In this document: positions 23,515 to 35,014 of the stretch, one piece after another
How positions within the stretch are numbered: the stretch's first letter is position 1
How the letters are laid out: the number at the start of each line of letters is the position of its first letter
DNA from: Pisaster brevispinus
Lineage: Eukaryota; Echinodermata; Asteroidea; Forcipulatida; Asteriidae
Length of the DNA stretch: 64,000 nt
Direction: 5' to 3'
NCBI GenBank assembly: GCA_023634235.1
Contig: JAMKCF010000003.1
Span: forward strand, 6,290,958-6,354,957
Position numbers and translations under genes: made by a program
Notes under the pieces: generated by a model
The model's database searches: none
The model's input: only the letters and a program-made list of their open reading frames with translations
Told to the model about the DNA's origin: nothing

Positions 23515-24808
23515 ATGATGTCCATGCCGAACTCGTGTCGTAAGAAACGAGCAGCAAACAAATACAAACCTGGATTTTACAAGAAACTTAATTCAATACC
23601 TGAATTACAAGGTTTGAGACGGAGGAAAAACATTCTCAAGTGGAAGGCAAATGAAGTTTTTGACATTCAGGTTAGTAATTTTCGATGATATTTATAAGTG
23701 CAAATACAACCAATCTTTGTCACACTAGCACTCAACTCTGGTCAGTCGATCGGCACACATAACTTTATAGGAGGGGTGTTCAACTTCAAGTACAGTCGAT
23801 TCTGAGAGCCGCGGATATTTACAAACGGCACCGCAAGTTGTAATCTTGCCTAAGGCTTAGCCTATGCGCTGCATTCGAATCCTCGAATTATTTGAATAGA
23901 TATTTCACTCTTTTATTGGTTCAATTTAACTCAGTTTATTTATAATTCATGTTTTATGTTTTAATAAATAATTGTTTTGTCTGCACTGTTTAGTTAACTT
24001 AGTGTTACTGTACTAAAATCTGGCTATTATCAGACTCTAGTTTAATAGTATTTGAAAAGTCATTTTAAATATCCCATCGTGGAATATTAAAGTTGAATAT
24101 CTATCAAAGATAATGAAAAGGCACAACTTTGAAATTAAAGACCTTCTTGTGCTCAATTTGATTTGAAATTTGAAATTTCCTTTTGTTTATATATAGGACT
24201 ACTTACTAATAATTAAATTTGAATAGTCATAAATTTACCCAGGCATTTCTTATTATTTTGTACAGATCATTGGAGAGAGAGATAACGAATACAACATTCA
24301 TTACACTGGTTATTCAAAGAATTGGGATAGATGGATACAAAAGTCGGAGATTATAACTCGAAACTGCACTGAGGAAGATGATCCTGAATCTGTCGAAAAG
24401 AGAGCAAGATTATTTCAAAGGATTCTCAAGTTTGAGATAAAGAAAAAACTCAACTCCAGCCGCATCAACGATCCTGAGGCATTTGTTAAGTTAGACTGTG
24501 AGAAAGACATTTTTAAACACCTCTTTCCTGATGTTCCTTGCAAAAATAAAATAAAAGGTACTCATCTTAAAAACTCAGTTCTGAATAGCGTGTTGGGTGA
24601 AAACTGGAATATTCGAATCATCAACAAAGAAGCAGAATTTTGTCATGTGATTGAGAATACAGTGCAGATAAGACTCTCTAAGTATCGGCCAATTGTAGAA
24701 TTTGCAAAAGGCAAAGACGGTGAGCTTCATGAACAACTTCTCGAGAAAGGACATTTTTTAACTTTGAGTTTTGTCCGAGGAGATGCCAAAGATGCGTTGA
24801 ATCTATAA
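23515..24808 (+). CDS. Chromo-barrel domain protein (ORF1 of transposase-like unit), two exons, 232 aa
   Basis: Exons 23515-23670 and 24266-24808 join in phase 0 at CAG|gttagt and tacag|ATC. The start is the first of clustered in-frame ATGs. Residues about 40-85 form a chromo-barrel/Tudor-knot pattern spanning the intron: KWKANEVFDIQII, then YNIHYTGYSKNWDRWI. This is close to MRG15/MOF/MSL3-type chromo barrels, where the fold binds methyl-lysine histone tails or nucleic acid. Basic residues dominate the N-terminus. The remaining 145 residues are not recognised and end in DAKDALNL. The stop lies 33 bases before the transposase-like ORF, so both may share one transcript. It could be a transposon accessory protein or a host gene; the first is favoured by position. 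Confidence 0.62.
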
Positions 24809-24841
24809 TTCCAAAATAACTTTTCTGTCAAATGGCTTTAA

Positions 24842-27022
24842 ATGGTTGGTTGTCATTTACTGCTGGATATTGATCTTGAGGTTATATTAACCATAGTCAA
24901 AGAAAACCACTCCAAAAAGAGCATAGGATACACATCATATAAAGTTTTTCAGGCTATCTGTCAAGAAAATTCTATTGATTTCAGATACACTCCACGAGTG
25001 CAGAACCGTATCAGATATTTTGTGTCTGATTTAATCAAGCGACTGAAAAAATCCTGGAGAGGTAGTTCCTGTAAGAAACAGTTTCTTTGTTGGTGTAAAC
25101 AGAAAAAAAAATTTAAATTCAAAGTTTTGCCTAAAGAAGTTAAGGTACATGAACTTGTCAAAAGCCTTCGGAAATGTAAAGATCGATTAAAACATTTAAG
25201 GCATAAATATAAAAAGCTACGAAACAAAACAAAATTGGCACAAAATATATCTGCCAGTTTACTCAAAAAAGCATCAGGAAAAAGAGGGAAAACATGTGAT
25301 ATAAATTCATACAGTCGGAGCCAACAGTATAAAATTAAATCCAGACTCAAGGACCACTGCACGTCAGTTTTGAAGTTTTTAGAACTTCATGGATATGTGG
25401 CGCATAATATTCAGGTAAAGAATAAAGTCACAAAACAGATTGAGACATTTACTGTCATTGATGAGGAGACTCCCTGTGCAAGTAATGCATCTCATTTGCC
25501 AAAAATATCTGAAGAAACTCTTGAGAAAATTAATCTTGCGGTGCTTGTGAAGGACCAATACAATGTGTCTGATGATGCTTTTCATGCATTAGCTAAAATT
25601 TCGAATTTGCCCAAATTGTATTCTGTTAAAAAACATTGCAAAGAAATTCAAGGAAATTTATCTGTTGAAAAAACTCCATCAGAAAAACCTGGTGTGCAGA
25701 GAAACTTAGAAGAACTTCTGAAGTATAAAATTGAAGATTTGGCAAGTTCTGGTAAACTGAACGCAACATGTAATGATGTGCATGTAAAACTAACAGGAGA
25801 TGGGACTTTTGTAGGAAAGCACATCCATTTTGTTAATGTTACATTTACAATTTTAAATGACGACAATCCAAACTCAGCACACAGTCACCACCCCTTGGCA
25901 ATACTCTGTGATCTGGAAAAGTATGACAGTTTAAAGGATCACTTATCTGACATCATTAAAACTGTTCAGCGTTTTACTGAATACGAATATGGTGGTGTTA
26001 AATATTCAATAATCTACTATCTAGCTGGTGACTACAAGTTCCTTTTAACAGTGTCTGGTCTGAGTTCTGCAAATTCAAAATTTCCCTGTATTTACTGTAA
26101 ACTTGATAAATGTAACTTTCACAATCCATCTGCCACAGCCGGCCTCCGAACAACTGAAGAAATTGGAGCTTTGGCTCAAAAAAGCAGAGTGAACAAATAT
26201 TCTTGCTTAAGAGAGCCTCTCTTTGGAACAATACCTCTTGAAAGAGTAGTCATTGATGTGCTGCACATGTTCCTTCGTATTTCTGATGTTTTATTCAACC
26301 TTTTGATTGTGGAATTACGTAGACTGGATGCAATCTCAAACAGAACGATGAAGGAATTTGACAGAAATAAGGCAACTCATTGCTCAGCATTAGAAAAGTT
26401 GCTGGCTGAATGTGGCATTTCAGGATTTTCTTTTTATATCGGTAAAGAGAGTAAGGTCTTAAAGTGGAGAGATCTTCAAGGGCCTGAGAAGATCAAGCTC
26501 TTCCAGAATTTACACAAACTCAAGGAACTAATGAAAGAAAAGGATGAGAAGGAGATGCAATTAATTGTAAATATTTGGCAAGAATTCTATGATATTTATA
26601 GACTCTTGCAATCGTTCAATGACTTTGGAAAGGCCATAGAGGAAGATAATAAGATTGGAGAATTGAAAGTTTCTCTTACTAAGTGGATGGAGAAGTTCAC
26701 CAGTTTTTATCATCACAAACATGTCACACCCTACATGCATCTCCTCATCACTCATGTCAGTTGCATAATTAAGAAATATGGTTCTATTTCTGTTTTCAGT
26801 GCCCAGGGTCTAGAAAAGCTTAATCATCTTATGACAGTTGACTATTTCAAGAGTACAAACCACTGGCAAGGCATTCATGCACTTGATCAGCTGATGCATA
26901 GGCACAATCGAAAAATGTGGCTTGCAAGAAAACAGGTCAAATTGGACAAAAAACACGTCATCAGATGTTCTCGATGTAATGGTGTTGGTCATAATATGAA
27001 GACATGTATTGCCACACCCTAG
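24842..27022 (+). CDS. Transposase-like protein with C-terminal CCHC zinc knuckle, 726 aa
   Basis: One intact frame, preceded in frame by TAA. A very basic, probably coiled-coil stretch lies at about 95-135. Conserved-looking blocks follow: VKLTGDGTFVG (D320), YLAGDYKFLLT (D397), CIYC (C416/C419), VVIDVLHMFLRISD (D472/H475) and SAQGLEKLNH (E658) followed by STNHW. They resemble an invertebrate-expanded repeat protein family with GDG, GDYKFLL, C--C, D--H and Q--EKLN landmarks. A DDE-type RNase H-like core with D320, D397 and E658 is my inference. The C-terminus has C709-x2-C712-x4-H717-x4-C722, a zinc knuckle. ORF1 upstream encodes a chromo barrel. No terminal repeats were found, so recent mobility is unproven. 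The superfamily is undecided (KDZ- or CMC-like possible). AATAAA lies near 27244. Confidence 0.72.
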   Translation: MVGCHLLLDIDLEVILTIVKENHSKKSIGYTSYKVFQAICQENSIDFRYTPRVQNRIRYFVSDLIKRLKKSWRGSSCKKQFLCWCKQKKKFKFKVLPKEVKVHELVKSLRKCKDRLKHLRHKYKKLRNKTKLAQNISASLLKKASGKRGKTCDINSYSRSQQYKIKSRLKDHCTSVLKFLELHGYVAHNIQVKNKVTKQIETFTVIDEETPCASNASHLPKISEETLEKINLAVLVKDQYNVSDDAFHALAKISNLPKLYSVKKHCKEIQGNLSVEKTPSEKPGVQRNLEELLKYKIEDLASSGKLNATCNDVHVKLTGDGTFVGKHIHFVNVTFTILNDDNPNSAHSHHPLAILCDLEKYDSLKDHLSDIIKTVQRFTEYEYGGVKYSIIYYLAGDYKFLLTVSGLSSANSKFPCIYCKLDKCNFHNPSATAGLRTTEEIGALAQKSRVNKYSCLREPLFGTIPLERVVIDVLHMFLRISDVLFNLLIVELRRLDAISNRTMKEFDRNKATHCSALEKLLAECGISGFSFYIGKESKVLKWRDLQGPEKIKLFQNLHKLKELMKEKDEKEMQLIVNIWQEFYDIYRLLQSFNDFGKAIEEDNKIGELKVSLTKWMEKFTSFYHHKHVTPYMHLLITHVSCIIKKYGSISVFSAQGLEKLNHLMTVDYFKSTNHWQGIHALDQLMHRHNRKMWLARKQVKLDKKHVIRCSRCNGVGHNMKTCIATP

Positions 27023-29344
27023 TCTATGTGTAATCAGAGTAAACTTCCAAAACATGTGTAATTGATGAACTGTACAAAATACAAACTAAGGTGTCTTAAG
27101 TGATCATGCCACTGTATGTTACTGAGTAAACATACACAAAAGCTGTTGATAAAAATGGTCAAAATTAATTTTTTTGTAACTAAAATCAAACATCAAATAA
27201 GCATTCATAAATTGGATGTGTAGATATCGTCCCTTTACCAAGTAATAAAACAATGTCATGACTCACGAACTGTACTATCTGGATTGTTTTAATGCCCTGA
27301 TGAAATTATTGTAACCGATACGTACATGTATGTTGTATTCTCTGTAATAATTAAAAATATGTTTCTTGAGCGTGATCCCATTGGTGTTAATATTTTATGT
27401 GTTTTATATGTTTAATTGTTCCTAATGTTCTGCTATTAAATATTCATGTTGAATTAATTGAATATAAAGGTTTTAAAAAATGAGTTTTATAAATTTGAAA
27501 AATAATTAAACTGTTTTTCGTTTGGTCTACAATAAAATTATACTGGGTCTGGAAAGTAGAAACTTCCCTTCGTGTTTTCTTTTAAGTCATTGTTTGACTG
27601 TCATTTAAAACTCTTTTTCTATTCCACTTTTTGACGTTAAAACATTTTTTTGGGGGGATTAAACTAAAATGAACTTTAACCTGACTTTCAAATTCATTAA
27701 GCAATCAGTTTGTCCTTATCGCGATCGTTGTCATTTGCAATTGTATGCATGTCCCTTCCTGAAAACCGATCTCCCCTGCGACAAAGTTTAATGGTCCGTC
27801 CGTGACGTCACACACTGGATTTACGCGAGGGATTTTTTAACGCCGGACTGTGATTTGCTTTCAAAAATGCATTTTATTTGGGGAGTTAAGGCGGGTGTAT
27901 TAGTTTAACCGAATAACAATTTTAACACTTTAAAACTGTCTTAAGGATCTAAAGAACCAGGACCTTGTATGATATTTTTTATATTAGGATTGTTTGTAAG
28001 TTCAAATGCGCTCTATTAAAGCAGTACCGACGTTGAGCTCACCATGTCAGCTTAGCTTCCATTGGAAAAGCGTTAGAGGTCATGATACTTTGCATAACTG
28101 TATCAGATTTATAAAGGCGTGTGTTTTTTCAATAAACATTGATACAAAAGTGTTACATATAGTAAGATTAAGGTTAGCTTCTAATGTTTCTGACATGATA
28201 TTTTTGATACACTGTTACAGAAACAAGCAGTCAACAATAAACCGTTGACCTCTGTATGCTTTATACAGTGTCTTCGCGGCGCGTGTGCACGTGTAATGTA
28301 CGCGCTTCGTGCAAATTGAGACCAGACTATTTGTAATGGAGTGATGTCGCCTCAGCTTTGGTCTCCAAGTGAGCTACAAACTGGTCTCACTTTGAATTAT
28401 TTCCAATTTATGTCCCTTTATGGCAGCTAATTTTATGTTGTACTGTTGTGCTGTCCCTCTCAGTCACAGTACTCGTGTTCGAGTTCAACTGTCATTCAGA
28501 TACTTCAAGCAACTGAAGTTGTGGACATTATTTTATGAAGGTTTTTGATTTAAACAAAGTGAGCCATGTTATTAAAAATATATATATATAAATTGATAGA
28601 ATAACTGTGCTTGAGGAATCTCGTTTCTGGAAAAACAAATCGTGAATATTTACGTAAATTTTCACGAATGTTCGATGTTCTTTCGGAGCCACCATATAAC
28701 GTCTATAGTGTGTTTTTAATGTTGCTTCATTTTCTGCTTATCAACATGCAATGTGCGTCACTACAAAGGCCGCACACTCTCTTTTTTTAGGAATGATGCT
28801 TCCTTGTCTTCTAATCACCGGCAATATATGTCAAAGGCCGCCCATTTTCGAGGAAACTAGGTGTGAGACACCATCCGTATTTAGTAATAATGTTTGTTAT
28901 GTAATCAGATCGCAGACTCTCATCTACGCCTGACATTCGTGCGTGCATCGCCTACATTAATTGCCTACGAGGTTGACCGTAGTGTGGATGAGGAGTCAGA
29001 GTTTTTCTATATCATATGAACTGATTCTACAAAAGGTGAGACAATGTTGAGCATCTCAGGTTTACACACAGAATAAATTATACTTATAATCAAATTGCAC
29101 ACACCATGGCTCATGTTGTAGGGACACACGGTGCTTCAACATCGTGACTTGGAGAAACAACTAAGGCTAGTCGCCAATGACACATGAACACTGAGATTTT
29201 ATGCTAATGTGCGGGAAATGTTGGTTAGCTATCGAGACGCTGTATCCCGCCATACGCATAGTCAATGGATTACATTGCTCTAATGTATGGTTGGACAGCT
29301 AAGAGACACAACGGTTATTTTCCGTTGTCGAGTGTATTTCAATA
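27023..29344. other. Intergenic; AT-rich, CG-richer toward the disp promoter
   Basis: No coding exon was recognised. A CRE-like TGACGTCA occurs near 27803. An AT dinucleotide run lies near 28580. CG density rises from about 29200 as the Dispatched promoter is approached. Confidence 0.35.
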
Positions 29345-29619
29345 TTGCTGGACTTTGTTTGGATTGACGTTCATTCCGCGCGGGCCATTTTGCAGCCTGC
29401 CTGCCGATCGCGGCGGGGTCATGCGCGGCAGTTTATGTTAATTAATGATAATGAATGGCTCGCACCATCAGCCAGACGCTGCGCTGTAATGTGTCTGCGC
29501 GCTATTGTTTCAGTTTCGCATACATCTAGTGTGTTAGTTTATAGCTCCATGGTTATAGCACATCATCTGTTATTTTGCCACAACCAGCATTCTTGCTCGT
29601 ATCTCTTTACTACTAACAG
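29345..29619 (+). promoter_or_regulatory. CG-rich promoter/5' UTR exon of the Dispatched-like gene
   Basis: The block includes CCGCGCGGGCCATTTTGCAG and GATCGCGGCGGGGTCATGCG, unlike the AT-rich surroundings. It ends with a strong donor, ACTAACAG|gtaagtgag. The next acceptor, at 30560-30561, leads straight into the Dispatched ATG. The exon is therefore best read as untranslated first exon plus promoter. The exact start is not visible. Confidence 0.5.
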
Positions 29620-29780
29620 GTAAGTGAGAAATCCATTTGTTTTGGGGGTTTTTGCCGCGTATAGTGTAAATAGGATTTTACTCCTCAGTTGATTTAGTTT
29701 CATTCTAATTTTCAATTAACTATTAATTTTATACTGGAACCCGTGCTCCATACAGAGAAAAGTTTGTTCTATACACTTAA

Positions 29781-29929
29781 GGAAAATCCTATTCCTCAAC
29801 ACTGTAAATAACACTGTGTGGACGTGTGTAAGTCCACATAGTGTTTCAAGTCCCTACATTATGTGGACCTCTTTCATTCTCAGATTCACATTTGTGCTCA
29901 GGTCCACACTTCATATGTAGCGTTAAAAC
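29781..29929 (+). repeat. Repeat family F, copy 1
   Basis: The ordered words GGAAAATCCTATTCCTCAAC, ACTGTAAATAACACTGTGTG, AAGTCCACATAGTG and ATGTAGCGTTAAAAC recur at 43889-43996. This is an interspersed repeat inside the first intron of the Dispatched-like gene. Confidence 0.7.
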
Positions 29930-30571
29930 CTAACGCACCCCTCATGCTTCTCACACCCTTCCTCTTTCCTGTCATCTCCCAGCCTACCCAGCCCCCCCCC
30001 CAAACATATCTGGGTTTTTTTTTAACCCTTCCAATCTACCTCCATTTCCCTGGTGCCTGTTCTTAGAGGAACTGTACATGACTCCTCAAAAAAAAGTTTG
30101 TCTTTTAATACTTGTTTTTCACTCGACACAGGCAGAAACTTTGTAAAAATTATAAGCTTTTTTAACATCTTGGGCGCTTTCCGGTCCTACAGCTCGTCCG
30201 TAAAGGGAACGGATACCCCTTTTTTTTAACCGTGCGATTGTAATAATCCTATATACATGGAGATATTTACAATAAAGCTAACCTGTGAAAGTTTCACTTC
30301 AAAAGGCAGTAGAGTTTTTGAGAGGTCGCCAAAAAACCGGAGCGGTTTTGTCCACGCAGGAAGAATAATCCGTAATATTTAGGCATTGGCAAGCTCAGAT
30401 TTATAAACAGTATTCTTGTCCACACTGCAGCATTCGGGGAAAAGGTCTTTGAACAAACGACCTTTGTTGATAGTTTTGTCTAAGCTTTCAGATTAAAATT
30501 CAGCCAAACTGTGTAATAATAAATTATTTGTTTTCAATGTTTTTTTTTTATATATAATAAGGATTTGAGTC

Positions 30572-33500
30572 ATGGCAATGACAACGAATGCAACAGTTCA
30601 TCCACCATCTGGTGATCGACTACAAGGCAATAAAGATGAACACCAAAGTACGCCCACGAATGATGCGACAGAAGACGACGAAGTTAATGGCAAAACGTGT
30701 GTCTTGATTACATGGTAAGTATCCAATTAACTAGCCGCTATACTCGTTACGATCACTGACAGAGCTTGCAGTTGCATTACGGCGCCTGTTTTGTATTATC
30801 ACAGTTTTGTACTACTTCCCATTAAAATGTTAATTAGAAAATGGAATTAGCTGCTTACCAACCAAAAGAACCTATGGTATAATGCAAAAAAAGAAGAAAA
30901 GTTAGTGGCCTGGATGACGTTTCGACCCTATCGTCAGTCTTCCTCAATGGCTAAATGACAACATCACGTCACACATTAACGGGTGTAAACTAAAACAGTC
31001 AAGTGGAAAGAGATGAACAAACTGTTCCGGTAATTTTGCTGCCAGCAAAAAAAAATAGTTTGTACATGTGTACACGGTTGTGGGTGAAATAACAATATGT
31101 ACTTACATGTACTGTATTATGTGTAGGTGTTTGGGCAAATGTGGATGATTGTAATTACGCTAATTAGCATAATTAATATTTGCATTTACGGAAAGTCCGT
31201 AAAATTGCGGCGAAAATACGGAATATTTCACTTTACGGAGTCCGTAAATTTACGGACATTTTTAACAGTGTGGGTCCGGTGAACTAGACCGCTCGGCCAC
31301 GACACATATCGGGAGGGTTGCAATAAATTTACTCTTTCCCCAAATCAATTCTTACAGGTATTCGAGACAGCTTGCTAAACTTCCTGTTGCCATTGGGATG
31401 ATCATCAGTATGCTCATACTGACGGGAGTCTGCGCGACAGTTTCATTCCTTTTTTACAAAGGTCCTGACTTCACTTCACCCACTAAAGTAAGTGTGGGCC
31501 TTCGTGCACTCCATGTTTGCGTAACTCTTTCAAAAAAATTGACGTCTGAAGTTGTTGTTTTTTTGGACAAATATACATAAAAAATATGGCAAATGTTGGC
31601 TCATGATTGTGATTGACAGCAAAGTGGTTAGTTTAAGAGGCTGTCAATTCTCATTTGCTTTAAGCCAACTATAGCAACACAAAATTGTACTAATGGTATT
31701 ATCATTATTTCACAACATGGACACTTTATTAGTAATATAACGCCGGAAATGTATGTGTTTATATTTAACGCCAAGCTTTTAATTAAACTTCTTTGACAAG
31801 TGAAATTGCCATTAGAAAAACATTCATTATGACAGGCTTTGAGTACCTTCTTAAATATTAATTATTTTGCTTCAGGGTTTTCGGGCACGTGGTACGGATT
31901 TGAGCGCTAGGATTAATTCGTATGAGAACTTAGACAATAACTTGGGGCAAGTCCAACTCAGCTCAACCTATTATGTTGGCAGTACACCGGACCAAATGGC
32001 ATCCCGTGGTGTCACACAGGACTTCGGAAGGCAGAGGCGTAACGTTGACCCAGGCCAAGAAGGCGGCACTTCTGGTATACAATTCTGTCAATCAGGTGAG
32101 ACATTGTAAACAACTTCGATGTTTGTACTTTGACGTGTGACCCTGAATGCATTTCCTGCTTTCTGGGCCCAACTTAGTAGAGCTGCACGAACAAAAAGTA
32201 GCTAAGCACAAAAAAAGGAATTCTTTACCACTAAACCAGCCAAAATACCATGTCACATTTTCGTGACTGGCATCCTTATTTCGGCTAAGTGGAAAATTGT
32301 TAAGCTCTATGAAATTGGTTCCATGCTGCTGAAACATGTTATAGAAGTTTTATAGTATTTTTATGTTATGCTTGTTATTTTCAGACGCCGGCTTTTATGG
32401 GGTTGTATTTGGAACGGTTGGCGGCGGGAACAAGATGTTTTCCCGCAAGTCTCTGATATCGACATGCAGAGTGTATGAATCTCATATCGAACAGTTTTTC
32501 TCCTTCGAATGTTGCCAAAAAGGCAACGGTGAGTGTTCCAACAGCCAGTCTCTGAGTAATTACGTAGCCCTGATGAACAACAGGTCGTCTTGTCTAGATA
32601 TCCAGGAGAGTGATGTTACACGTGCTCAACAGTTACTCACTAAATGTGCTCCCCGCTATCTTGACAAATCACTGCAAGGATGCAGGGTGGGTAGTGAATG
32701 CCCCCCAAATGTGCCCCAAGAATGCACAGCTTATAACCATGCAGTCTATTTTATATTCCACTACCTGGTCCCGTCTGATTTTTCGAAAAATGCACAATCA
32801 GGAAACTATGATCTGAGTTGGACTATTGTGCCACTACCAGTGTGGTGGGTTGATAAAGAATTTTATAAAACAGTGTTTCAGAATAAACACATAAGTGACG
32901 GGAAGACAGAAGTGGTTGCTCTTGGCTTTAATCTAAAATTTGCATTGTTCAGCGAGTTCCTTATTTCAGATACCTTGTACATAGGGTTGGGGGCTGGTTT
33001 GGTATTACTTATCATATGGGTATACACAGGCTCGCTTTTTATCACCTTCGTAACAGTTTTAGGAATGTTAATGTCTTTACTTATTGCTTATTTTGCCTTT
33101 CTCGTACTGTTCAATCTACCCTTTTTCCCATTCGTAAATGTAGCAAGTGCTGTTCTCATAATTGGCATAGGTGCCGATGATACGTTCGTGTATTATGACA
33201 TATGGTGTCAGACTAGGAATGCTCACCCATCAGCTCATACTAAAGTCATCCTAAAGAAGACCCTACAGCACGCCTCGCTGACTATGTTGGTGACGAGCTT
33301 GACTACATCTTCTGCATTGTATTCAAGCATCGTCAGCTCAATTACTGCAGTCAGGTGCTTTGGTGTCTACAGTGGAACTGCTATCATTGTTAATTTCCTA
33401 CTAACAGTGACGTGGTTGCCGGCTGCCGTTGTCATTTATTCTAGATTTCAGGACTGGACTTCTACATTGAATTGCCGTTGTCCGAGGGGTGTAAAGAAGC

Positions 33501-35014
33501 TGGCCTCTTTACACACTCTGCTGTCTGATGCATGGCGTGGGTTCTTTGAGCACTATCTACCCATCATAGTGATCAAACTGAGGTATGTGTGGATCGTTGT
33601 ATTTGCATCACTTGGAGTTGGTGCGTTCTGTGTTGTGTTCATCAGCCCTGGGTTGCAGCTACCCGACAGTGCCGAGTTCCAATTATTTCGAGACACCGAC
33701 TTATTCGAATTATACGACAATGTGTATAAGCCGATGGTTGATTTTAATGTGGAGAGAAAAAATCCACTTAACATTGCCTTGGTATTTGGCGTTCGTGCTG
33801 AGGACAACGGTGACCAATGGGACCCTGATGATAATGGGCAGTTTACTCAGGAACCAAACTTCAACATGTCTCATCCTGACACACAGGTTTGGCTCCTAGA
33901 TGTATGCCAAAGTTTGCAAAACCAGAGTTTTTATAATCATGACAGGCGGGGATCAGTGTGCGCCATGATGAACTTACTTAAGATTGGTTTAACATTTCCT
34001 TGTACAGATACAACCAGTCCTTGCTGTGGCCAAACAAATTTCCCATATCCTTCTCAACTCTTTGAGACCTGTTTAAGAACAGCAGCAACGTGTAACACAA
34101 CCGGTTGTTCTGGCAATGTTTCTCCCGGACCTCTATTTAGCAAAGACGGCTCAATAAAGGCTTTATATATGGTGGACAGCAGCTCCATAATGAATTCAAT
34201 GAATTTCAACTACATTGATGCATTTTGGACTGAGGCAAATAGTTGGTTTGACGAGAAATTGAAAAGCAAGCCAGCTGGGTTGACTGGGGGCTGGCTAATT
34301 GCTGGCTCCATTGATAAGACACAGTTAATTTTTTATGACCTGCAGAAGAGTCTGGCTACGGGGGCACCTTTATCTATGGGCTTGTCGCTTTTGTTTGCAG
34401 CAGTCATGCTCATCCTGACCACGTGGAATATTCTAATATCACTTTACGCTATGCTATCCATAGCAGGTACTTTCTCTGCTACTGTTGGTACCCTTGTTCT
34501 TCTAGGTTGGCGTCTGAATATATTTGAATCTGCCATATTGACTTTAGCGGTAGGACTGTCAGTAGATTTCACCATCCACTATGGGGTTGCATACCGCTTA
34601 GCACCGTCCAAGTTCAGACATGAGCGGACATTGCATGCAATGAGAAGTGTGGGCTCGGCCATAACTGTAGCAGCGCTCTCCACTTTTGCAGCAGGTGCCA
34701 TGATGATGCCCGCTACGGTCATAACTTATGTTCAGTTGGGTACATTCCTGATGCTTGTAATGACTATTAGTTGGGTATACGCTACTTTTTTCTTTCTCTC
34801 TGTTTGTCGAGTCATTGGTCCGCAAGGCAGCTTTGCACAGATTCCAGTTCACAGACTATTCTGCCGCAAAAGGCCTCACGTTCAACAAGCTGTCAACAGT
34901 CCGAGTCAGGAGTTGTGTGAAAATGATAACTCAAGACCTTTTATGACAAATAATGGGTATGCTGGAAATTCTTCGATGGGGAGAGATGAAGGCAGTCAAA
35001 CCAACAGCACTTAA
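30572..35014 (+). CDS. DISP1: Dispatched-family RND transporter (Hedgehog release), four coding exons, about 1040 aa
   Basis: Coding exons are 30572-30714, 31358-31487, 31876-32095 and 32385-35014; all phases match. Dispatched proteins export lipid-modified Hedgehog from producing cells, powered by a Na+ gradient. Residues 55-81 form the first membrane helix. A furin-type site, RQRR, lies at about 143-146 in the first outer loop, where Dispatched is known to be cut. Two RND halves follow, with the membrane acids in GIGADD (425-430) and GLSVDF (888-893). The tail block GVAYRLAP ... GAMMMPATV ... GPQGSFAQIP closely fits vertebrate DISP1. Both cytoplasmic ends are short: 1040 aa against roughly 1200 in fly and 1500 in human. 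DISP1 and DISP2 cannot be separated here, so the symbol marks the family. A family C MITE lies in the last intron. Confidence 0.95.
31195..31262. repeat. Cluster of short TTTACGGA/TCCGTAAA palindromes
   Basis: The words TTTACGGAAAGTCCGTAAAA, TTTACGGAGTCCGTAAAT and TTTACGGAC lie within 70 bases. Each can pair with the next. This is probably the end of a small fold-back element in a Dispatched intron. Confidence 0.5.
32165..32322 (+). repeat. MITE family C, copy 2
   Basis: It begins GGGCCCAACTTAGTAGAGCT, ends CTCTATGAAATTGGTTCC, and shares the interior CCAGCCAAAATACCATGTCA with the other copies. It lies in the last intron of the Dispatched-like gene, 62 bases before the acceptor. Confidence 0.65.

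Noticed and set aside
21061..27900. Terminal inverted repeats for the chromo-barrel/transposase unit
   Set aside because: Only short chance matches (such as CGATCGCG and CCGGCG words) were found. None was long enough or well placed to define element ends.
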